From CADEED01 sp039931065 (GTDB lineage: Bacteria > Pseudomonadota > Gammaproteobacteria > Steroidobacterales > Steroidobacteraceae), in the NCBI GenBank assembly GCA_039931065.1, contig JBDTSP010000018.1, positions 1-64,000 on the forward strand: DNA of 64,000 bases, written 5' to 3'. Shown in pieces: positions 41,001 through 50,302 of the stretch. A model generated the notes under the pieces. It searched no databases. It worked only from the letters and a program-made list of their open reading frames with translations, and was not told the DNA's origin. The position numbers were made by a program, and so were the translations under genes. Within the stretch, counting starts at the first letter, position 1, and each line of letters opens with the position of its first letter.

Positions 41001-42046
41001 TCCAGCGGCTCCACGCGCCGGCCCGCGAGCAACTCGCGCACGTAGTGCACCTTCTGCAGCAGGACCTTCATGGCCGCGACGTCGAGGCGCTCGGTGTTGT
41101 GGGAATTGTAGTCATCGACCTCGGTGATGCGCTGCTCGCCCTGCTCCATGAACTTTTCATAGTTGAGGTCGCGCTGGTCGGGCGGCACCCGGAAATAGGC
41201 ACCGCGATCCTCGGCCGCGGCAACCTCCTCGCGGCTCAACAGCGTTTCGTATAACTTCTCGCCATGGCGAGTGCCGATGACCCGGATCGGGTAATCCGGC
41301 TTGCCGAGCAGTTCGCACATCGCGCGCGCCAGAGTTTCGATGGTCGCCGCGGGCGCCTTCTGCACGAGGATATCGCCATTGCCGGCATGTTCGAACGCGT
41401 ACAACACGAGATCGACCGCATCCTCGAGAGTCATCATGAAGCGCGTCATGCGCGGGTCGGTGATCGTAAGCGGCTTGCCGGCCGTGATCTGGTCGGCGAA
41501 TAACGGAATGACCGAACCGCGCGACGCCATCACGTTGCCGTAACGCGTGCCGCAGACCACCGCGTCGGGCCGCGTCAATGCGCGCGATTTCGCGACCATG
41601 ATCTTTTCCATCATCGCCTTCGAGATACCCATCGCGTTGATCGGGTACACCGCCTTGTCGGTGCTCAGGCACACCACGCGGCGCACGCCGTTGCCGAAGG
41701 CCGCTTCGATCACGTTGTCCGTGCCCAACACGTTCGTCTTCACCGCCTCGAGCGGATGGAATTCGCAGCTCGGCACCTGCTTGAGCGCCGCCGCATGGAA
41801 GACGTAGTCGACGCCGGACATCGCCGCGCTCACGCTGTCACGGTCGCGCACGTCGCCTATGTAAAAGCGCAGCTTCGGATTCTGAAAGCGCTTGCGCATG
41901 TCGTCCTGCTTCTTCTCGTCGCGGCTGAAGATGCGGATTTCACGCACTCCGGTCGAGAGGAAGCGGTTGAGCACCGCGTGGCCGAACGAACCGGTACCAC
42001 CGGTGATGAGCAAACAAGCCTGGTCGAATGCCGCCGAAATCTTCAC
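40997..42046 (-). CDS. wbjB: WbjB/CapE/FnlA UDP-GlcNAc 4,6-dehydratase, 5-epimerase
   Basis: A 349-residue soluble SDR that starts UDP-L-FucNAc synthesis. LITGGTGSFGHAVL is the cofactor site, HAAALKQVPSCE and LSTDKAVYPINAMGISKAMMEK are family motifs with Met replacing the SDR Tyr, and YGNVMASRGSVIPLF follows. The start is the GTG at 42046, which forms a GTGA overlap with the preceding glycosyltransferase stop and has GAGG upstream; the frame is open further but overlaps that gene. Length matches WbjB (about 345). Confidence 0.93.
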   Translation of the reverse strand: MKISAAFDQACLLITGGTGSFGHAVLNRFLSTGVREIRIFSRDEKKQDDMRKRFQNPKLRFYIGDVRDRDSVSAAMSGVDYVFHAAALKQVPSCEFHPLEAVKTNVLGTDNVIEAAFGNGVRRVVCLSTDKAVYPINAMGISKAMMEKIMVAKSRALTRPDAVVCGTRYGNVMASRGSVIPLFADQITAGKPLTITDPRMTRFMMTLEDAVDLVLYAFEHAGNGDILVQKAPAATIETLARAMCELLGKPDYPIRVIGTRHGEKLYETLLSREEVAAAEDRGAYFRVPPDQRDLNYEKFMEQGEQRITEVDDYNSHNTERLDVAAMKVLLQKVHYVRELLAGRRVEPLE

Positions 42047-43119
42047 GCCGCCTGCCTCGCGTCGAACAAGGATTCGAATAGTTGTTCCCAGCGGCGCAGC
42101 ATGTCCGCCCCGGAGTAATGTTTTCGCGCGGTCTCCAGGCCCGCCTGCCCCGCCTGGCGGCGCAACGCGGCGTCGGCCATGTAGCGGCCTAACCGGTCGC
42201 GCCACTCCCCGGAGTCGGCGCAGGCCATGTCGAGACCCGCGAGCCGCATCGCACGGATGTACGACGGCGTCGCGGACGTCAGCGTGGGTACACCCATGCG
42301 CCAGAACAACAGCAACTTGTTCTCGGGCTTGCCGCGATGAAACGTGTTCGTCAGATCGATCGGGATCAGCGCGAGATCCGCGGCGACCGCGATGCGCGAC
42401 AACGCGAAGGAGTTCCAGTCATACAGATACACGCGCGACGCGAGCGGGCCGAACACCTTACGGACGTCGTCCACCGTGTAGCGGCGATCCACCTTATCGA
42501 GAAAGCGGTGATACACGAGGTCGGTCACGATGTGCAGCGCGATTTCGCGTTCACGCGCGATGGGCTCGAGCAACTCGCGCATCTGCCCGAGCGGTATGCC
42601 ACTCGAGGCGAGACCCTCCCACACGAAGTGAAACACCTTGCCGGAATCGTAGTTCTGCTTGACCACCGCGACGTCCTCGTCGTGCACATCGAGGATGAGC
42701 CGCACGTTCGGGTTGTAACCGCTAATCAACGCGCGCTGCTCGTCGGTCGAGCAGATCACCGCGTCCGCGCGCCGGCACATACGCGCGACAGCTTCGCGAT
42801 GGCTGAGCTGCAGGTAGCGGCTCCTGCGGGTGATGAACTTCGCCAGGCCGCGCAGCCGCGCCTTCCAGCCGTCGGCCGCGAGGTATGAGTCCACGCAGTC
42901 GAACACGATGCGTGTGTCCCGATGCGGATAACGGCTCCAGACGCTCAGGTCCGCGCGCTGGCTCAGCACCAGCAAGTCGTACTTCACCCGCGGGTCGGCG
43001 CTTTCGATCTGCAATCCGCGCGACTGGGCATACCGGACGAAGCGGCGCCGGTCGCAGGGGGCGCTGAAATCAGGCGACCCTGGTAGATAGCCGATTCTCA
43101 AGTCCTTCAAATCCTTCAT
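42043..43119 (-). CDS. Glycosyltransferase-like protein, GT-B fold, subfamily not recognised
   Basis: A 358-residue cytoplasmic protein. The layout is that of a GT-B enzyme: a poorly conserved N-terminal half (KYDLLVLSQRADLSVW, DADAVICSTDEQ-like CRRADAVICSTDEQ) and a C-terminal half with FHFVWEGLASS, LHIVTD, VYLYDWNSFALSRIAVAADLALIPIDL and ENKLLLFWRMGVPTLTS, which corresponds to the donor-binding loop. I cannot assign a sugar. It lies between another glycosyltransferase and WbjB, so it belongs to polysaccharide assembly. Confidence 0.7.
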   Translation of the reverse strand: MKDLKDLRIGYLPGSPDFSAPCDRRRFVRYAQSRGLQIESADPRVKYDLLVLSQRADLSVWSRYPHRDTRIVFDCVDSYLAADGWKARLRGLAKFITRRSRYLQLSHREAVARMCRRADAVICSTDEQRALISGYNPNVRLILDVHDEDVAVVKQNYDSGKVFHFVWEGLASSGIPLGQMRELLEPIAREREIALHIVTDLVYHRFLDKVDRRYTVDDVRKVFGPLASRVYLYDWNSFALSRIAVAADLALIPIDLTNTFHRGKPENKLLLFWRMGVPTLTSATPSYIRAMRLAGLDMACADSGEWRDRLGRYMADAALRRQAGQAGLETARKHYSGADMLRRWEQLFESLFDARQAA

Positions 43120-43138
43120 GTTGTCCGGCGCTCAGCGC

Positions 43139-44386
43139 TCAGGTGGGCCGCAGTATAGGGCCCGCGTTTCCGGCACGATACAACTCGATGTACCGGTCGG
43201 CGCACGCATCGACGGAAAAAGTCGCGGCCGCGAGTTCGCGGGCGCGCGTCGACGGCATGTGATGTCCGGCGAACAAGGAGTCGAGCGCGGCACGGATCGT
43301 CGCGGTATTCCGGGAATCGAAGACCCAGCCCACGTCGTGCTGCCGGACCAGTTCGGCCGCCGCGCCGACATGCGGATTCACCACAATAGGCAACCCGCAG
43401 GCCAGGTATTCGACGACCTTGACGCCGAGCCGCGTGGCGCTGTCCGGCCCGGGTGACATCGCGTGTATGCCCGCGTCCGCCGCCGACAGCCAGCCGGCGA
43501 GTTCGTCGCGCGCTGGGTGCCGCACCGCGAATGCGTCACTGGCGATACCGAATTTCGCCATCACCTCGGCGACGCCGGCCCCGACATTCGACGTCAAAAT
43601 CAGGAATCGAACCTCGGGCCTGGCCTTGTGAATGAGGCCGAGATACTCCGCCACTTCCACGAGGTTGCTGTTCAGCAGCCCGAGGCTCCCCTGGTAGGCG
43701 ACGATGGGCCGGTCGTTCCAGCCGAGTTCAGCCCGCCGAAGCTCGCGCGCCCCGGGGTCGAAACGCATGCGGTCGAGTTCCACGCAGATCGGAATGTGCA
43801 CCGCACGTCCCGCGGGCTCGATCTCGCGGATCTGATCGACCATGGCCGGACTCACGCCAATCGAGGCATCGGAAAGCCGTATCGTTTCGCGCTCGAGGCG
43901 TTCCCAGGCATGGTTGATTGCGCTGTCGGCTTTCCACGCGTTGATCGTCACGTGTTCGCGCGGCCACAGGCTGCGCATGTCGAATATCGCGCGATGACCG
44001 AAACGTGCCTTAAGCAAGGCCGCCGCGTAGCTTGGTAGATAGCCGCGGCAATGCACGACGTCATAACGTGCCGCGAGCGCGTGCGCCATGAGAAGGCGTA
44101 CCCAGGTCTTAAGGAATGGAAACAAGGCGGCCCGATAGGCGAAGTGACGGGTCGGAATGACGGCCCAGGGAATGTCGATCTGCCGGATGCCTGATGCCGC
44201 GAGTTCGGCGCGCATGGCCGTGATCCCGGCAGCAAAACTGCGCATCACCCAGGGTTGCCACAGCGCAATGAGAGTGATCTCGATATCCGGCGCGCGGCGC
44301 CGGATGGCTGCAAGCAGTGCGAATACCTGTGTGCGCATGAGGCCGCTGTCGGGACGCTCGTTGTAGACAAGGTAGGCCGCCTTCAT
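43139..44386 (-). CDS. Glycosyltransferase family 4
   Basis: A 415-residue GT-B enzyme. The N-terminal half has YDVVHCRGYLPSYAAALL and RSLWPREHV, and the C-terminal half has PIVAYQGSLGLLN, FLILTSN, GIHAMSPGPDSATRLGVKVVEYLACGLPIVVNP and VFDSRN, the donor site of GT4 enzymes. The sugar is unknown; its partner genes make a CDP-linked branched sugar, which is a possible donor. It shares an ATGA overlap with the SDR before it. Confidence 0.85.
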   Translation of the reverse strand: MKAAYLVYNERPDSGLMRTQVFALLAAIRRRAPDIEITLIALWQPWVMRSFAAGITAMRAELAASGIRQIDIPWAVIPTRHFAYRAALFPFLKTWVRLLMAHALAARYDVVHCRGYLPSYAAALLKARFGHRAIFDMRSLWPREHVTINAWKADSAINHAWERLERETIRLSDASIGVSPAMVDQIREIEPAGRAVHIPICVELDRMRFDPGARELRRAELGWNDRPIVAYQGSLGLLNSNLVEVAEYLGLIHKARPEVRFLILTSNVGAGVAEVMAKFGIASDAFAVRHPARDELAGWLSAADAGIHAMSPGPDSATRLGVKVVEYLACGLPIVVNPHVGAAAELVRQHDVGWVFDSRNTATIRAALDSLFAGHHMPSTRARELAAATFSVDACADRYIELYRAGNAGPILRPT

Positions 44387-45231
44387 CGCGCCACGCCCAA
44401 CACCGGCAGGCGTGCACTCGCGCCCCAGAACGCCATCGGCTCGTAGTCGGGATATGGGAAGACCCCGAGGTTGAGACGGATGCTCGAGCGCCGGGATGCG
44501 ATGTGCCGTTCGACGAGCTCACGCACGGTGATCGGCACGCCGCTGCAGACATGTGTCACGCCCTGCCACTGCGGGTGCTCGGCAACCGTGACGAGCATCG
44601 CAGCGATGTCCGTGACCGGAGAGAAATCCCGTACCTGCTCTCCGCCCGACATGTCGAAACCCGGCGCGCCCGAATCGATGGCGCGATCGAGCTGCGCGAG
44701 CAGCGACGCGGGGTTCTGGCCCTCTCCATACATATAAAAGAGTCGCGCCCACTGCAGGACGAACGGATGTTCGCTCTGCAAGGCGGTGAGCTGACGGCGC
44801 AAGCGGGCCTTCGCGAGTGGATAGGGCAGCGTCGGCTCACCGTCCATGTCTTCGCTGTAACAGCCGTCGAACGGCACACATTCGAGACAGGTGCCGATCG
44901 CCAGCAGACGCGGGTATCCTGCCAGAACCAGCGCACGCAGGAACGCGAAATCGCGCGGCAGGCTCTCATCGAGGTGAAACGGTTGCCGGTAGTTTGGCAG
45001 CCCGGGCCAGGCGAGGTGTATCACGAGGTCTGCATCGCCGAACGCCGCACGCAGGTCGGCGGGCGGTGCGTGTACGTCGGCGACGACGAAACGGACCTGG
45101 GGAAACCAGTTGTGCGCCTGCGCGTGCGAAACGTCGCGGCCCACCGCCGTGACCGAATGCCCGCGCTCGAGCAGCGCACGCACGACGTGCCGGCCGACGA
45201 AGCCGCTGGCGCCGGTGACGACGACGTTCAT
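44383..45231 (-). CDS. SDR, probable 4-ketoreductase for a CDP-6-deoxy sugar
   Basis: A 282-residue extended SDR. VVVTGASGFVGRHVVRALLERG is the cofactor site, VIHLAWPGLPNY follows, and LPYPLAKARLRRQ gives the YxxxK pair. FYMYGEGQNPASLLAQLDRAI and QVRDFSPVTDIAAML are typical of nucleotide-sugar ketoreductases of the 3-C-methyl and dideoxy-sugar routes. It follows the C-methyltransferase by four bases, so it should reduce the 4-keto group at the end of that route. The start ATG is at 45231. Confidence 0.8.
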   Translation of the reverse strand: MNVVVTGASGFVGRHVVRALLERGHSVTAVGRDVSHAQAHNWFPQVRFVVADVHAPPADLRAAFGDADLVIHLAWPGLPNYRQPFHLDESLPRDFAFLRALVLAGYPRLLAIGTCLECVPFDGCYSEDMDGEPTLPYPLAKARLRRQLTALQSEHPFVLQWARLFYMYGEGQNPASLLAQLDRAIDSGAPGFDMSGGEQVRDFSPVTDIAAMLVTVAEHPQWQGVTHVCSGVPITVRELVERHIASRRSSIRLNLGVFPYPDYEPMAFWGASARLPVLGVAR

Positions 45232-45235
45232 CGAA

Positions 45236-46465
45236 TCAGCCGCCCAGGTAACGCAGTGTCGGAACTGCAACCACGAAACGCCCGCCCCACTCCGCGATGT
45301 ATGCGTGCGACCGCGCGACTTCGTCCGCGATGTTCCACGGCAGGATGATCACGATGTCAGGCTGACGCTCGCGCAACGCTTCGGGCGCGAGAATGGGGAT
45401 GTGACATCCCGGCAGGTAACGGCCCTGCTTCGAGGGCGCGGCATCGCAGACAAACGGCAGCAGGTCCGGCTTCACTCCACCGTAGTTGAGCAGCGTGTTC
45501 CCCTTGGCGGCAGCGCCATATGCACCCACCTTGCGGCCCGCACGCTTCTGCTCGATCAAAAAGGCGAGCAATCCGTTCTTCACCTCATCCGCGCGCCGCT
45601 GGAACGCGGCATACGTGTCGAGTGAGCTGAGCCCAGCGACGAGCTCCGCGTCGAGGACGCGGGCAACGGCCGGTGTTTCTTTGCGCGGATCGGCCAGATG
45701 GCAGCCGTAGACGCGCAGGCTGCCACCGTGCGTGGGGATCTCGTCGACGTCGAACACACGCAGTCCCGCGGCGCGGAAGATGGGCGACACCACCGAGAGC
45801 GACAGGTAAGAAAAGTGTTCGTGGTAGACGGTATCGAACTGCGATTCGAGGATCAGCCGCATCAAGTGCGGGAACTCGAGCGAGATCGTGCCGCCGGGTT
45901 TGAGCACATTGCGCAATCCCAGTGTGAAATCGTTGATGTCAGGGACGTGCGCGTAGACGTTGTTGCCGAAAATGACATCCGCGGCACGCCCCTCGCGCGC
46001 CAGCTCCGCGCCGAGCTCCGCGCCAAAGAATCTGCGCAGCGTCGGCACGCCTAACTTCTCCGCGGCTGCGGCGGTGCTGGCCGTCGGTTCGATGCCCAGG
46101 CAGGGAATGCCGGCGGCGACGAAGCTGCGCAGCAGATAACCGTCGTTAGACGCCACCTCGATGACGAAGCTCGTCCGATCGAGCTTCTGCCGTTCGATCA
46201 TCGCGGCACTATGACGCGCGGCGTGCTCGAGCCAGCCCTTCGATACGGACGAGAAGTAGGCGTAGTCGGGCGAGAACAACTCTTCCGCTGCCGCGTAGTC
46301 TTCGGTCTGCACCAGCCAGCAGTTCGCGCACACCTTCAGTCGCAGCGGGTAGTAAGTCTCGGGGACGTCGAGCGCGTCCGCGGAGATGTAGGCATTCGAA
46401 GGCGGCGCGAATCCGAGATCGAGGAAGGTGTGTTCGAGTGGTACGCGGCAGTGACGGCAATTCAT
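45236..46465 (-). CDS. Sugar C-methyltransferase (TylC3/NovU type), paralog 1
   Basis: A 409-residue SAM-dependent enzyme. An N-terminal zinc-binding domain has CRHC (3-6) and CANC near 46-49. The Rossmann methyltransferase domain has FVIEVASNDGYLL and LGIEPTAS, and the active-site segment is YHEHFSYLS. The C-terminal domain has GAYGAAAKGNTLLNYGG. This three-domain layout belongs to enzymes that methylate C3 of 4-keto-6-deoxy sugars. It lies between the 3,5-epimerase and a ketoreductase in a CDP-glucose 4,6-dehydratase operon, so the substrate should be CDP-linked. Confidence 0.88.
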   Translation of the reverse strand: MNCRHCRVPLEHTFLDLGFAPPSNAYISADALDVPETYYPLRLKVCANCWLVQTEDYAAAEELFSPDYAYFSSVSKGWLEHAARHSAAMIERQKLDRTSFVIEVASNDGYLLRSFVAAGIPCLGIEPTASTAAAAEKLGVPTLRRFFGAELGAELAREGRAADVIFGNNVYAHVPDINDFTLGLRNVLKPGGTISLEFPHLMRLILESQFDTVYHEHFSYLSLSVVSPIFRAAGLRVFDVDEIPTHGGSLRVYGCHLADPRKETPAVARVLDAELVAGLSSLDTYAAFQRRADEVKNGLLAFLIEQKRAGRKVGAYGAAAKGNTLLNYGGVKPDLLPFVCDAAPSKQGRYLPGCHIPILAPEALRERQPDIVIILPWNIADEVARSHAYIAEWGGRFVVAVPTLRYLGG

Positions 46466-47013
46466 ACGACGATTCCGGTAAAAGCAGTGGTCAGCGAAGG
46501 ATGTGATCGGTCGCGCTCCGACAGATCGATGATGGGCAGTGGCCAGGAAATTCCGACGGCGGGGTCGCTCGGTGAAAAGCCTGCCTCAGCCCCCGCGGCG
46601 TAGAACTCGGTGTGCAGATAGAGCAACTCGCTGTTTTCCTCGAGCACCTGAAACCCATGCGCACAGCCTTCCGGGATCATGAACATCAGGTTGTTGTCCG
46701 CGGACAGTTCCTGGGCAGTCCATTTGAGAAAAGTGGGCGAACCCGCGCGTAAATCGACGGCAACGTCCCAGACGCGGCCGCGCAGGCATCGAACGAGCTT
46801 CATTTCCGCGTGTGGTGGATTCTGATAATGCATGCCTCGAACGGCACCCGCGGCGCGGGTGACCGAACGATTGATCTGCGCAATGCGCCGTTGGCCGACG
46901 GCGGGTTCCAGCTCCCGTTCGCAGTACAACCTGGTGAATACACCGCGGTGATCACCTCTCGACGTCGTCTCCGCAATCGCAACTCCGCGGATCGTCGTTT
47001 CCGTCAGCTTCAT
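46462..47013 (-). CDS. dTDP-4-dehydrorhamnose 3,5-epimerase-like protein, in CDP-sugar operon
   Basis: A 183-residue cupin of the RmlC family. DHRGVFTRLY, NRSVTRAAGAVRGMHYQ with His62, and FMIPEGCAHGFQVLEENSELLYLHTEFY are the conserved blocks, with the catalytic Tyr region kept. The expected length is about 180. It overlaps the neighbours by four bases on both sides (RfbG before, C-methyltransferase after), so it probably epimerises a CDP-4-keto-6-deoxyhexose at C5 (and/or C3). Confidence 0.87.
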   Translation of the reverse strand: MKLTETTIRGVAIAETTSRGDHRGVFTRLYCERELEPAVGQRRIAQINRSVTRAAGAVRGMHYQNPPHAEMKLVRCLRGRVWDVAVDLRAGSPTFLKWTAQELSADNNLMFMIPEGCAHGFQVLEENSELLYLHTEFYAAGAEAGFSPSDPAVGISWPLPIIDLSERDRSHPSLTTAFTGIVV

Positions 47014-48086
47014 GATCCCGCCCACCATACTCCGGCGGCGCGCGCATCCTGGACGTAGGTATCGAGCTGGACCCCGGACTCAACGCGGCTGTTTTCGTAC
47101 CACGCGCGATACCAGCCGGCGGTCGCCTCCAGACAATGCTGAAGATTCCAGACGGGCTTCCAGCCCAGGGCGGCGTGGGACTTGGCGTTGTCAACATACA
47201 GCAGGTTGGCTTCGTGCGGTTGCGATTGGCTCGTGGTGAACCATTCCAGGCCGGGCCAGTACGAGCGAAGCTGCGTGAGGATTTCGGCGACCGTGCGGTT
47301 GTCTTCGACACCGGGGCCGAAATTCCATGCCTCGGCGTACCTGGCGCCGCCTCCCAGCAGATGCTGGCAGAGCAGTAGATAGCCGGTGAGGCACTCGAGC
47401 ACGTGTTGCCAGGGGCGGGTCGCGCCGGGCGAACGGATCTCCAGCCTGCCCTTCGCCTGCGTCGCGCGGATCAGATCGGGGATCAGTCGATCCTGCGACC
47501 AGTCGCCACCGCCAATCACGTTGCCGCCCCGCGCACTCGCCAGCAATGGCCCGCCATCCGCGAAGAACGCCTTGCGATAACTGCCGATGGCGATCTCCGC
47601 GGCGGCTTTCGAGGCGCTATAAGGATCGTGACCGCCCAGGCGATCGGTCTCGCGATAACCCCATGGCCATTCGCGATTCTCGTAAACCTTGTCGGTGGTG
47701 ACGACAACAATCGCACGCACGCCTTTTGTCAGCCGGCACGCCTCGAGCAGGTGGACGGTGCCCATGAGGTTGGTGCCCCAGGTTCCGACGGGGTCTCTGT
47801 ACGACTCGCGTACCAGCGGCTGCGCCGCGAGGTGGAACACCACCTCCGGATTCGCCTGCTTCACCACTTCGGCGACGAAGGCCGCATCGCGTATGTCGCC
47901 GCGGCGATCGTTGATGTCCAGTTTCAGCAGGTCCCAGTGATTCGGCGCGGTGTTCGGCGGCAACGCGAGCCCGGTGACTTCGGCGCCCATCTCCTTCAGC
48001 CAAAACGTCAACCAGCTTCCCTTGAAGCCGGTGTGACCGGTCACCAGCACGCGTTTGCCGGCGTACACGCCACCAAATGCTTTCAT
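47010..48086 (-). CDS. rfbG: CDP-glucose 4,6-dehydratase
   Basis: A 358-residue SDR that converts CDP-glucose to CDP-4-keto-6-deoxyglucose. VLVTGHTGFKGSWLTFWL is the characteristic start, FHLAAQPLVRESY, VVTTDKVYENREWPWGYRE and PYSASKAAAE (YxxxK) follow, and ARGGNVIGGGDWS and RPWQHVLECLTGYL are diagnostic of RfbG. The ATG at 48086 overlaps the RfbF stop as ATGA. Confidence 0.95.
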   Translation of the reverse strand: MKAFGGVYAGKRVLVTGHTGFKGSWLTFWLKEMGAEVTGLALPPNTAPNHWDLLKLDINDRRGDIRDAAFVAEVVKQANPEVVFHLAAQPLVRESYRDPVGTWGTNLMGTVHLLEACRLTKGVRAIVVVTTDKVYENREWPWGYRETDRLGGHDPYSASKAAAEIAIGSYRKAFFADGGPLLASARGGNVIGGGDWSQDRLIPDLIRATQAKGRLEIRSPGATRPWQHVLECLTGYLLLCQHLLGGGARYAEAWNFGPGVEDNRTVAEILTQLRSYWPGLEWFTTSQSQPHEANLLYVDNAKSHAALGWKPVWNLQHCLEATAGWYRAWYENSRVESGVQLDTYVQDARAAGVWWAGS

Positions 48087-48853
48087 TCCCAGACTTTCCA
48101 GGCGGCCTTGCCTTGCGCCCAGAGGCCCTCGAGCTGATTCTTTTCGCGCAACGTATCCATTGCCTGCCAATAGCCCGTGTGCGGATACGCGATGAGCTCG
48201 CGGCGCTGGGCGAGAGTCACGAGCGGCTCTCGCTCCCAGCTGATGTCGTCACCGGCAATGAGATCGATCGCGGCGGGTTCGAGAACGAAGAATCCGCCAT
48301 TGATCCAGGCGCCGTCGCCCGCCGGTTTCTCCTGGAAGCTGGTCACCACGCGCTCGTCGAGGTTCAAAGCGCCATAGCGGCCCGGTGGTTGAATCGCGGT
48401 GATCGTCGCGAGTTTTCCGTGGGCACGGTGAAAATCGATCAGCGAGCGAATGTTCACGTCGCTCACGCCGTCGCCGTACGTGAAACAAAACGTCTCGTTG
48501 CCGACGTAACTCTTCACGCGCCGCAGGCGTCCGCCCGTCATAGTGTCCGGGCCGGTGTCCACGAGCGTCACCCGCCAGGGCTCGACGTAGTTCTGATGGA
48601 CTTCCATGCTGTTTTTCGCGACGTCGAAGGTGACGTCAGCCATGTGCAGGAAGTAGTTCGCGAAATACTCCTTGATGACGTAGCCCTTGTAGCCGAGACA
48701 CACCACGAAATCGTTGATCCCGTGGTGCGAGAAAATTTTCATGATGTGCCAGAGAATCGGCTTGCCGCCGATCTCGATCATCGGCTTGGGCTTGAGGTGC
48801 GACTCTTCCGAAAGACGCGTGCCGAGCCCACCCGCGAGTATCACGGCCTTCAT
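48083..48853 (-). CDS. rfbF: Glucose-1-phosphate cytidylyltransferase
   Basis: A 256-residue nucleotidyltransferase that makes CDP-glucose. VILAGGLGTRLSEESHLKPKPMIEIGGKPILWHIMK is the classic RfbF opening, then FVVCLGYKGYVIKEYF, ETFCFTYGDGVSDVNI and WINGGFFVLEP follow. It provides the substrate of RfbG. The ATG at 48853 overlaps the polymerase stop as ATGA; the long upstream frame is not coding. Confidence 0.96.
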   Translation of the reverse strand: MKAVILAGGLGTRLSEESHLKPKPMIEIGGKPILWHIMKIFSHHGINDFVVCLGYKGYVIKEYFANYFLHMADVTFDVAKNSMEVHQNYVEPWRVTLVDTGPDTMTGGRLRRVKSYVGNETFCFTYGDGVSDVNIRSLIDFHRAHGKLATITAIQPPGRYGALNLDERVVTSFQEKPAGDGAWINGGFFVLEPAAIDLIAGDDISWEREPLVTLAQRRELIAYPHTGYWQAMDTLREKNQLEGLWAQGKAAWKVWE

Positions 48854-50283
48854 GACGCAGCTCCTGCGGTCCGCACACCAAACACACTCGCCTGCCGGTT
48901 CGATATCCGGTCGAGGTTGAGAAGGATTCCGCCGAAACTCCAGACCATGATGCTCAGCATCTCCGTATGTAGATAACTGGAAATCGCCTGGGCCACGCCG
49001 ATCCCGAGCCACAGGGCGAGCAGGTATCGCCCCAGTACCCTGGTGTGCGGATCGGCAACGTGAAGGTGCTTGCGCAAACCCGCCCAGAGCACCGCGAACC
49101 ATATCCCCACGAGCCCGATAAAGCCGGCCCAGCCCAGCTCCAGGGCATAACGAAGGATACCGACATCGATGGGCGCGAATTGCAGTGTCCCGGCCGTATT
49201 CTCCGTCACCGCGCCGGGTCCGCCGCCGAAGGGATGCCGAAACAGAAATCTGAGCCCTTCTGCCCATGAATCGAGGCGCGAGTCCGCGCTGACGCTTCGC
49301 AACCGGTCGAGTTGTTCCGTCACTTCGCCCGTGACAAAGGCCGGAATCAGTGTCCACACGGCCTGCAGCACGTTGTCAAGCGAACGGGCCCAAGGGGCAT
49401 CCGACTGTGCGAGCACTCCGGACGACACGATCTGGTCCAAAACCAGCACCAGCGCGACCAGGCCCAGGGCAGCCGCAAGCCACTTGAGGATCAAATTCAC
49501 GCTCAGGCGCGACGATGTCGCAATCACGCATGAGGCCGCCACGGCGAGGCCGAGCATCGGCGCACGCGTCAGCGTGATTCCCAGCCCCAGCAGCAGCAAT
49601 GGCAACACGAGATACCAGAGGCGCGACAGCAGCGGCATGAGGTTGCGCGCGCGCACATACAGGAAGAGATGCGCACCCATCATCATCACGAATGAGAACG
49701 TCGCGGGATCGCCGAATGCCGACGGAATTCGGGTGCGTCCTCGATCGATTTCGCTGAGACCCGCGCCCATCGTGCTCAATCGTTCCAGCTCGAACGGCAG
49801 AAGACCGAAAACGAGCTGTCGCATTCCGTAAAAGACGGCAAATATCGATCCGGCGACGAAAATGCGGATGAGTGTTTCGGCGCGCTGCTGCGTGGTGAGC
49901 CAGATGCTGCTGAGGTACAGCACGATCACGCCGAACAACAACGAGCGCAGCGCCTGGATGGTGCTGGAGATCGCCAGCGGGTCGTCCTGCGCAACCGCGG
50001 GCAACACCGAGGCGCAGTAAAGGAGGACGAACAGCACCACCAGACCGTCGCCGCCGAACGCGCGGCGGTCGCCCTTTGGGGCGCCGAGAGTAGATAGAAG
50101 CGCCAACAACAGGAGCGCGTCCTGCAGGAGCAGGAAAATGGTGCTCCTGAACAGCGCCACCGGAATGTAGATCACGAATCCCAGCGCGAACAACGCATAC
50201 AGGATGTAGACCGGCAGCGGTTGGGCACCCGCAAGGGGTGTTGCCTGTTGCGGGATGGATCCGGTCACCGCGGTCGCGGACAT
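48850..50283 (-). CDS. wzy: Polytopic O-antigen polymerase/ligase family protein (probable Wzy)
   Basis: A 477-residue integral membrane protein with about ten to twelve hydrophobic helices, for example VYILYALFALGFVIYIPVALF, LVVLFVLLYCASVLPAV and LWYLVLPLLLLGLGITLTRAP. A larger periplasmic loop lies around residues 290-380 and contains RSVSADSRLDSWAEGLRFLFRHPFGGGPG, which resembles the Wzy_C/O-antigen ligase signature. It should polymerise O-units in the periplasm; WaaL is the alternative. Start at 50283 (MSATAVTG) avoids overlap with the aminotransferase. Confidence 0.82.
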   Translation of the reverse strand: MSATAVTGSIPQQATPLAGAQPLPVYILYALFALGFVIYIPVALFRSTIFLLLQDALLLLALLSTLGAPKGDRRAFGGDGLVVLFVLLYCASVLPAVAQDDPLAISSTIQALRSLLFGVIVLYLSSIWLTTQQRAETLIRIFVAGSIFAVFYGMRQLVFGLLPFELERLSTMGAGLSEIDRGRTRIPSAFGDPATFSFVMMMGAHLFLYVRARNLMPLLSRLWYLVLPLLLLGLGITLTRAPMLGLAVAASCVIATSSRLSVNLILKWLAAALGLVALVLVLDQIVSSGVLAQSDAPWARSLDNVLQAVWTLIPAFVTGEVTEQLDRLRSVSADSRLDSWAEGLRFLFRHPFGGGPGAVTENTAGTLQFAPIDVGILRYALELGWAGFIGLVGIWFAVLWAGLRKHLHVADPHTRVLGRYLLALWLGIGVAQAISSYLHTEMLSIMVWSFGGILLNLDRISNRQASVFGVRTAGAAS

Positions 50284-50302
50284 GGCGCGCTTCGAACCGC
50301 TT

